From contig MEHH01000193.1 of NCBI GenBank assembly GCA_001940755.1, positions 1 through 5,686 of the forward strand: 5,686 nucleotides of DNA, in the 5' to 3' direction. This document shows, piece by piece, positions 1-3,981 of this stretch. Source of the DNA: Candidatus Heimdallarchaeota archaeon AB_125 (lineage in GTDB: Archaea; Asgardarchaeota; Heimdallarchaeia; Heimdallarchaeales; Heimdallarchaeaceae). A model generated the notes under the pieces. The model was not told where the DNA came from, made no database searches, and worked only from the letters and a program-made list of their open reading frames with translations. Each line of letters starts with the position of its first letter. The stretch's first letter is position 1. The position numbers and the translations under genes are program-made.

Positions 1-1105
1 GAACCTTAGCTGTTAACCTCTGTTTTCCTTTCTTTAGAAAACCTAAGGTTGTCCATCCTTGCTTATTTACTTGTTTGGTTAATTCTTGTGCATTCCCTTC
101 ACGGGCGATAACATAATCTTTTTTCATTAATAGTTTGATTGGTAATCTTCCTTTCTTTTTACGTTTAAATGGTGGGGGGACAACTTGCTCCACTGGGAGA
201 GCCTTGATTAACTGAGGGACACTCTGCATGTAATGGTCAAAGAGTGTGAAAACGACTATCTGTCTAACTGCTGAATAGAGTTTTCGGGTAGGCTTTCCCA
301 TGATTATTGCTAGTTGTTCTGAGAGTTCTTTGAGACTTTTCCATCGAGAAGTTTGAGGGCTATTTATCCAAGAGGTTAAGAAAGGTACTACAATATTCTG
401 TTCTTTCTTCAAGAGTTGGAGTTTGTTTAAAAATGCTTGCTGATTCTTGGTCAGTTGTGAGATGTGCGAGAATTCGTTCTGTTGGTAGAACACTGTATCA
501 TCTAGAGCTTGTAGAATATCAGATTGTGAAATTGTTGGGAGGAGGCTGTTGAATTGTTGAAAATTAGTTAAATAGTTGTGCTTATATTTTTTTCTCCAAT
601 AAGAATCGGTTTGAGTTCTCGTACTGGTGAGGAGGTTAATAATGTATCTTCTTTTTAGTCTCCAGAATTTTTCTAAGCTTCTTTCAGTATAAGGTGACCT
701 GCCAAATATTATCCATTCCACTAACTGCAGAGGATTTTTCAGCATGAACTTTAGTAGTCCTTGCACTTTCTTTTCTTTGTCTATTTTACCTTTGACAGCT
801 ATATGAAGCCAATGAAAAGCACTCTCAGCAATATTAGGGTTCATCCCCACTTCTTTCCCTAGTTTGCGAATGAAGAACCTTTCATTCGGGTTGGATCGGT
901 AGAGGTCAATAGCTTTTTTGATAACGTAAGGAGTAAGGAGAGTGGTTTGTCTTTCCTCTAATGTCCTTATTCTGTAATTAATCTCTTCTCGTTGGGACTG
1001 GTCAACACACTTCAACACAACTTGATAATTTCTCATCACCTTAGCTGAGCTAGAATGAGGACGAACTTGTGTTGATTGTGCTGATTGAGTTCCCAAATCT
1101 ATCAT
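1..1105 (-). CDS. Large basic protein of unrecognised family, N-terminal 368 residues; possibly a divergent TnpB-like nuclease/transposase
   Basis: An uninterrupted reading frame runs from an ATG at 1105 to the left edge of the window without a stop, so the protein is C-terminally truncated only by the window. A TAG at 1111-1109 closes the frame upstream. TTG at 1108 is the only other outer start, and M24 (KVMRNYQVVLK) is a possible inner one. It is soluble-looking, basic, and has no signal peptide or membrane helix. Residues 25-65 read RNYQVVLK...DQSQREEIN...ER, loosely like the first strand and helix of TnpB/IS605 OrfB. Residues 76-99 could form a helix-turn-helix. Residues 295-325 include a helix followed by a Lys/Arg-rich stretch (KRKKKGRLPIKL), again faintly like the region before the TnpB RuvC domain. 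No catalytic motif falls inside the window, so function is a guess. Codon use is somewhat richer in G/C endings (CTC, CCC, CCG, AGG) than in the plus-strand genes, compatible with a mobile origin. The coding call is firm; the family is not. Confidence 0.8.
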   Translation of the reverse strand, partial: MIDLGTQSAQSTQVRPHSSSAKVMRNYQVVLKCVDQSQREEINYRIRTLEERQTTLLTPYVIKKAIDLYRSNPNERFFIRKLGKEVGMNPNIAESAFHWLHIAVKGKIDKEKKVQGLLKFMLKNPLQLVEWIIFGRSPYTERSLEKFWRLKRRYIINLLTSTRTQTDSYWRKKYKHNYLTNFQQFNSLLPTISQSDILQALDDTVFYQQNEFSHISQLTKNQQAFLNKLQLLKKEQNIVVPFLTSWINSPQTSRWKSLKELSEQLAIIMGKPTRKLYSAVRQIVVFTLFDHYMQSVPQLIKALPVEQVVPPPFKRKKKGRLPIKLLMKKDYVIAREGNAQELTKQVNKQGWTTLGFLKKGKQRLTAKV

Positions 1106-1124
1106 CAACTAATCTTTAAAATGC

Positions 1125-1132
1125 TATATAAA
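1125..1132 (-). promoter_or_regulatory. TATA box of the minus-strand gene; leaderless transcript likely
   Basis: Read on the minus strand this is TTTATATA, a near-perfect archaeal TATA box. Its proximal edge lies 20 nt before the ATG at 1105. Archaeal transcription normally starts about 22-27 nt downstream of the box centre, which places the start at or within a few bases of the ATG. No Shine-Dalgarno sequence precedes the ATG, which fits a leaderless mRNA. No clear purine-rich BRE is visible next to the box. Confidence 0.65.
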
Positions 1133-1284
1133 CTCAGTAAAAATCAATTAAATTGTTCAAATATCACAGATAAAAAATGGATAAATAAGTAATTAGAAAG
1201 AAGTTTCACTCACTATTTCTAAAATGCTTTACAAAACTTCATTGCGTTTCTGGTAGTATTGGATAAGTTAGAAAACCTCAATTG

Positions 1285-1300
1285 CGCAAAAGTTATAAAT
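1285..1300 (+). promoter_or_regulatory. BRE/TATA promoter of the exported-protein operon
   Basis: The sequence GCGCAAAAG followed by TTATAAAT (1293-1300) matches an archaeal B-recognition element plus TATA box. A start site about 25 nt downstream would fall near 1320, giving a 5' leader of roughly 25 nt before the GTG at 1346. The leader contains GGTGG (1334-1338), a weak Shine-Dalgarno-like element 7 nt before that GTG. The position of this box is the main reason for choosing GTG 1346 over TTG 1259 as the start. Confidence 0.6.
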
Positions 1301-1345
1301 GTCATTAAAACTCTTCTTATAGAATGTATTATTGGTGGAAAAAGA

Positions 1346-2206
1346 GTGAAAAAGAATAAACTTATTTGTTTTACATTAATACTTGCTTTCTTAGCAGTTC
1401 CATTCGCAAATCATCAATTTACTCCTGTAACTGGAGTTTTTGAATTCACAGATGTTTGGGATTATCAAGGAATTCTTAACAGACAAAATCATCGTATCAA
1501 ATACCATTCTTCCTTCGTAATTGATCCATATCTTAGAAGAACATTTGTTTTCTGTTTAGATTCTGTTGATGACGAAGTTAAAGAAATAACTACCATAGTT
1601 GCTATGCATGGGATAGGTCCTTTACGTAATGCTCCTCTTCATTCATTATTTTTTGAGATTTCTAGTCTTGGAGGAAAATATGGTTTCAATGTAAGTGCTG
1701 AAGCAGGAATGAGTTGGTATGATGTTTATTGGGATTCTGATGTAATTAATGCAAGTACAGTTTCTTATGAACCTGCAATTGCAAATATCTATAATGTTGT
1801 ACTAACTTCAACCCAATATTCATTACCTGAATTATATGATGTATCTGATCATCTTATCTTCCCAGTTCATATTGCAAATTTCGTTTCACAAACTGGAATA
1901 GTAGGGCATTGGCAACAAATAAACAAAGATCAGACTGTTATAAATGGTAATTTCACTACCTTTGGACCAGATTATCCAATCTTTACAGGTCCAATAAATG
2001 AAACTGATCCAACAGATATTGCCTATCCTGAAGAAGATTGGTGGCCTCAATTTAATATTACTGTTGCTCAGAATGTACAAAGAACCTCTCTACCTCGAAC
2101 TCATAGTTTTCAAATAGATTTTCCATTCACTGTTGTACTAGCTTCCTTTGCTCTTGCTTTGGTGGTTGTTACTTCTGTTAGAAGAAATAGGAGGAAATTA
2201 CGATGA
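1346..2206 (+). CDS. Exported, membrane-anchored glycoprotein of unknown function (first paralogue)
   Basis: The 286-residue product is predicted to be a type I membrane protein. Residues 1-21 form a signal peptide (KKNK, then a hydrophobic core ending VPFA), with likely cleavage after A21. An extracytoplasmic domain follows, then one membrane helix at about 261-278 and a basic tail (RRNRRKLR). The ectodomain has five N-glycosylation sequons (NVS, NAS, NFT, NET, NIT), is rich in aromatic residues and Asp, and has one cysteine (C70) followed by an acidic run (CLDSVDDEVKE). I do not recognise a family. It is a paralogue of the next gene: WDYQG versus WDFTG near the mature N-terminus, Cys plus acidic cluster, GNFTTFG (201-207 here), and the same anchor design. 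Its TGA overlaps the next ATG by 4 nt, so the two are translationally coupled and probably form one complex on the cell surface. A longer version starting at TTG 1259 would bury the signal peptide and include the promoter, so I reject it. Confidence 0.8.
   Translation: MKKNKLICFTLILAFLAVPFANHQFTPVTGVFEFTDVWDYQGILNRQNHRIKYHSSFVIDPYLRRTFVFCLDSVDDEVKEITTIVAMHGIGPLRNAPLHSLFFEISSLGGKYGFNVSAEAGMSWYDVYWDSDVINASTVSYEPAIANIYNVVLTSTQYSLPELYDVSDHLIFPVHIANFVSQTGIVGHWQQINKDQTVINGNFTTFGPDYPIFTGPINETDPTDIAYPEEDWWPQFNITVAQNVQRTSLPRTHSFQIDFPFTVVLASFALALVVVTSVRRNRRKLR
2189..2194 (+). promoter_or_regulatory. Strong Shine-Dalgarno site of the second exported-protein gene
   Basis: AGGAGG lies 8 nt before the ATG at 2203, inside the last codons of the upstream gene. 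With the ATGA overlap it fixes the start of the downstream gene and shows that this organism uses Shine-Dalgarno initiation for internal operon genes. Confidence 0.8.
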
Positions 2207-2967
2207 AAAAGATATCTGTATTAGTTGTAACTCTAATGGTCACATCTTTGTTTGTTATATCATATAATCTTTCAATAGGTGTTACAGCCCAAGAGGATGA
2301 AGAAGCATGGGATTTCACTGGCACTATGAGAATAACTAGTGATCAAGTGAAACGTTTAGTTTTTGATCCTGTAGCAAATGGGTTTAATGAAACATATGGA
2401 GATTATGATACTCCATCACTTTATATGGATTGCATAGGATTCGATACAGACGAAGATCAGGAAATGGACATTTATTATGGATTTTATGGAGTCAGTCTCT
2501 TCGATCTAGTTCATATCAATTACACAATGATGAATGAACTCTACAGAATAGTAGTTTTCTCTCAATGGAGTTTAAGAATTCCTGAAAGTTCACCTTTGAA
2601 ATGGGAAGTTCTTTATTATCCTGATCCATTTTATGATTCGTTAACTCCTAATCTTATTCAAGATATACCAATTTACTATGTGAATTTAACTAAATTTGAA
2701 GGTGTTAATCTTCAATTCAAATATCAACTAGGTTTAAATTATACAATAGGGAACTTCACTACTTTTGGTGCAGGAAATCCAATAGTGCCATCTATGCCAA
2801 CATTTCCAGGGTATAATGTTTCAGTTCCAGTGTTTACTGATAATCAACCAATTAGTGAGCTTGTAGCAACACCTTTCTTCTCAGATCCATTAACTTATTT
2901 AACAATTGTAACTCTTAGTTTCTTACTTGGTATATATGTAAAGAAACGAAGAAAGGGAACGAAATAG
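2203..2967 (+). CDS. Exported, membrane-anchored glycoprotein of unknown function (second paralogue)
   Basis: The 254-residue product has a signal peptide (MKKISVLVV..., likely cut after VTA at residue 29), an ectodomain, a membrane helix at about 230-247 and a basic tail (KKRRKGTK), so it is probably a type I surface protein. Six N-X-S/T sequons (NET, NYT, NLT, NYT, NFT, NVS) suggest heavy N-glycosylation. The only cysteine is C77, followed by FDTDEDQEMD (80-89). This has D-x-D-x-D-x-x-x-D spacing, as in calcium-binding loops of dockerin or thrombospondin type 3 repeats, although a lone copy proves little. It aligns with the preceding gene at WDFTG, the Cys/acidic segment, a V-(H/N)-(I/L)-x-x-F segment, and GNFTTFG (183-189). 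It has its own AGGAGG Shine-Dalgarno and overlaps the upstream stop. No known domain is recognised; a surface receptor, a binding-protein-like subunit or a cell-envelope component are all possible. Confidence 0.85.
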   Translation: MKKISVLVVTLMVTSLFVISYNLSIGVTAQEDEEAWDFTGTMRITSDQVKRLVFDPVANGFNETYGDYDTPSLYMDCIGFDTDEDQEMDIYYGFYGVSLFDLVHINYTMMNELYRIVVFSQWSLRIPESSPLKWEVLYYPDPFYDSLTPNLIQDIPIYYVNLTKFEGVNLQFKYQLGLNYTIGNFTTFGAGNPIVPSMPTFPGYNVSVPVFTDNQPISELVATPFFSDPLTYLTIVTLSFLLGIYVKKRRKGTK

Positions 2968-3010
2968 AATTCACAATTCTCGATTCCCAAACCTTTTTAT
3001 CTTTCTTTTT
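2955..3010 (+). terminator. Hairpin plus T-rich tract ending the exported-protein pair
   Basis: GGGAA (2955-2959) pairs with TTCCC (2984-2988), and inside it AGAATT (2966-2971) pairs with AATTCT (2975-2980) around a CAC loop, with an internal loop between the two stems. T-rich tracts follow (TTTTT at 2994-2998, then CTTTCTTTTT to 3010). Archaeal termination depends mainly on the U-tract; the hairpin may help. The outer stem begins inside the last codons of the second exported-protein gene. The T-tract overlaps the proposed promoter of the next operon. Confidence 0.45.
2986..3000 (+). promoter_or_regulatory. Probable BRE/TATA promoter of the complex I-like operon
   Basis: CCCAAACC followed by TTTTTAT (2994-3000) resembles a BRE plus TATA box. 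Its distal edge is 32 nt before the ATG at 3032, so transcription would start around 3020-3025 with a leader of only about 10 nt. No Shine-Dalgarno precedes that ATG, which fits a nearly leaderless transcript. The box is weaker than the other two promoters in the window, and the same T-run could serve only as a terminator. Confidence 0.45.
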
Positions 3011-3031
3011 ATTACATCTTTATGTATTGAG

Positions 3032-3712
3032 ATGATTGAATTACCTTACTTAACTTCTATTTTGTTAATCTCAATTTTCAGTTTATTTATAGCAATACTA
3101 ATTGTTATACCAAACTTCAGTAAGATTAAACAATTTATTTGGTTAAGTTCGAAAATATCTCTTATATTGATATTTACAATTTTGGTAATTTTGTTTGTAG
3201 AACTAAAAACTGATGCTTATTATTTTCTTGGAAGTTTCATAGGTGTTGGATTACTAATAAAGGGTATACTAATCTCAAACCGTATGAGTTTTGTTGCCTT
3301 TCTAGCGAGCTTCATGTCATTTTCATTTGTATTTCTGTCTATTGGACATGTAGTTTTTTTCGTATTCAGTCTATGTTTCTCTTATATCTTCATAATTGGA
3401 TTAACTGTTTTCAGCTTATATGATTCGAAGACTGAAAAAGCTACTGAGATATATAGCAAACGATTTCAAAGCATTAGTTTTGTTACTCTCCTAGTTTTCC
3501 CAATACTTACAGTATACATTCTATATCTCTTATCAGAAAATCAAGTAATATGGATGGAGAAAACATCTTTCTTTTCTCTGTTCTATAACAATTATGATGC
3601 AATTGTCTTCATCATTATCGGAGCTATCTTTTTACTTCTAGTAACTATTTTATTCATACTAGATTTTCGAACTCATAACAAAAGAAGGGTTGATGAACCA
3701 TGGTATTCTTAA
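3032..3712 (+). CDS. nuoJ: Divergent NuoJ-like (complex I subunit 6-type) membrane protein
   Basis: The 226-residue product is almost wholly membrane-embedded, with about seven helices near 6-27, 36-56, 62-82, 86-105, 107-130, 147-167 and 190-211, ending in a basic tail. The stretch from about residue 67 (GVGLLIKGILISNRMSF...SIGH...FSYIFIIGLTVFSLYD) follows the pattern of NuoJ helices 1-3, and the last helix fits NuoJ helix 5. In complex I, NuoJ sits between the peripheral arm and the antiporter-like subunits and couples quinone reduction to ion movement. Here the conserved VYxGA segment of the third NuoJ helix is absent, and about 60 residues with two helices precede the NuoJ-like part, against five helices in the usual protein. 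Identification rests on this pattern and on the J-K-L gene order; sequence similarity alone is weak. The next gene starts 13 nt before this stop. No in-frame alternative start is visible just upstream. Confidence 0.6.
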   Translation: MIELPYLTSILLISIFSLFIAILIVIPNFSKIKQFIWLSSKISLILIFTILVILFVELKTDAYYFLGSFIGVGLLIKGILISNRMSFVAFLASFMSFSFVFLSIGHVVFFVFSLCFSYIFIIGLTVFSLYDSKTEKATEIYSKRFQSISFVTLLVFPILTVYILYLLSENQVIWMEKTSFFSLFYNNYDAIVFIIIGAIFLLLVTILFILDFRTHNKRRVDEPWYS

Positions 3713-3981
3713 GTTATCTAATAGCACTAAGTCTGATTTGTTTTTGCTTAGGTTTGCTAATTTTAATGTTCGCGCAATCGAAACTTCAAATGACCATGAG
3801 TTTCCTGTTTCTCTTCCTTTCAGGTATTCTGCTTGTTTCTGGTTCTATAATGGATTCAAATATTGTTATATTCATGCTGTTAGGACTAGTAACAGCTACA
3901 ATCATCATAGTTTTTCATTTCAGAGATCAATTGACATCAGAAAATGAGATGAAAGCTGTTAGGAGGGATGAAATTGAATAA
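3700..3981 (+). CDS. nuoK: NuoK-like (complex I subunit 4L-type) membrane protein lacking both conserved glutamates
   Basis: The 93-residue product has three helices (about 4-24, 29-50, 54-74) and a short charged C-terminal tail, the size and layout of NuoK (about 100 residues). LSLICFCLGLLILMFAQSKL matches the first NuoK helix and loop, with G18 at the same position as in E. coli. NuoK normally carries two buried glutamates (E36 and E72 in E. coli) needed for proton transfer. Counting from the shared G18, position 36 is leucine, and the third helix contains no acidic residue; D52, in the loop, is the only acid before residue 76. The protein is therefore a NuoK fold without the usual proton-path residues. 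MrpC/MnhC belongs to the same superfamily and is an alternative, but the neighbours favour NuoK. It overlaps the upstream gene by 13 nt and the downstream gene by 14 nt (8 nt if that one starts at TTG 3974). AAGGG (3685-3689) is a weak ribosome binding site. Confidence 0.7.
   Translation: MVFLSYLIALSLICFCLGLLILMFAQSKLQMTMSFLFLFLSGILLVSGSIMDSNIVIFMLLGLVTATIIIVFHFRDQLTSENEMKAVRRDEIE
3961..3967 (+). promoter_or_regulatory. Shine-Dalgarno site that bears on the NuoL-like start
   Basis: AGGAGGG lies within the last codons of the NuoK-like gene. The ATG at 3968 follows the AGGAGG core by only 1 nt, too close for normal initiation. TTG at 3974 is in the same frame 7 nt after the core, close to the 8-nt spacing seen at the other strong site in this window (2189-2194). 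TTG 3974 is therefore a serious candidate for the real start; the proteins differ by two residues. Confidence 0.55.

Larger units (their letters stand above)
1106..1345. other. Divergent intergenic region carrying promoters for both sides
   Basis: This AT-rich 240-bp stretch separates the minus-strand gene from the exported-protein operon. It holds the leftward TATA box (1125-1132) and the rightward BRE/TATA (1285-1300). It also contains an 11-bp odd palindrome, CAATT-A-AATTG (1145-1155), and a 7-bp inverted repeat GAAGTTT/AAACTTC (1200-1206 and 1234-1240, 27-nt loop). The octamer AAAATGCT occurs twice (1118-1125 and 1221-1228). The palindrome lies upstream of both promoters and could be an operator, but nothing proves it. 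The reading frame does extend upstream to a TTG at 1259, but the promoter lies inside that extension, so I treat it as untranslated. No RNA gene or insertion-sequence terminal repeat was seen. Confidence 0.6.

Noticed and set aside
1118..1237. AAAATGCT octamer present twice, 103 bp apart, with similar following bases
   Set aside because: Too short in AT-rich DNA to call a repeat or an insertion-sequence end; no matching target duplication or terminal inverted repeat was found.
1259..1345. Upstream in-frame extension of the first exported protein from TTG 1259
   Set aside because: It would place a BRE/TATA promoter inside the coding region and put 29 residues before a normal signal peptide; GTG 1346 fits better.
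1886..2080. 64-residue minus-strand frame
   Set aside because: It lies wholly inside the first exported-protein gene, has no promoter or ribosome site, and its composition is what the antisense of that gene gives.
3690..3947. 85-residue plus-strand frame starting near the NuoJ/NuoK junction
   Set aside because: It is out of frame with, and covered by, the NuoK-like gene, which has the expected three-helix pattern; this product has no membrane pattern or recognisable motif.
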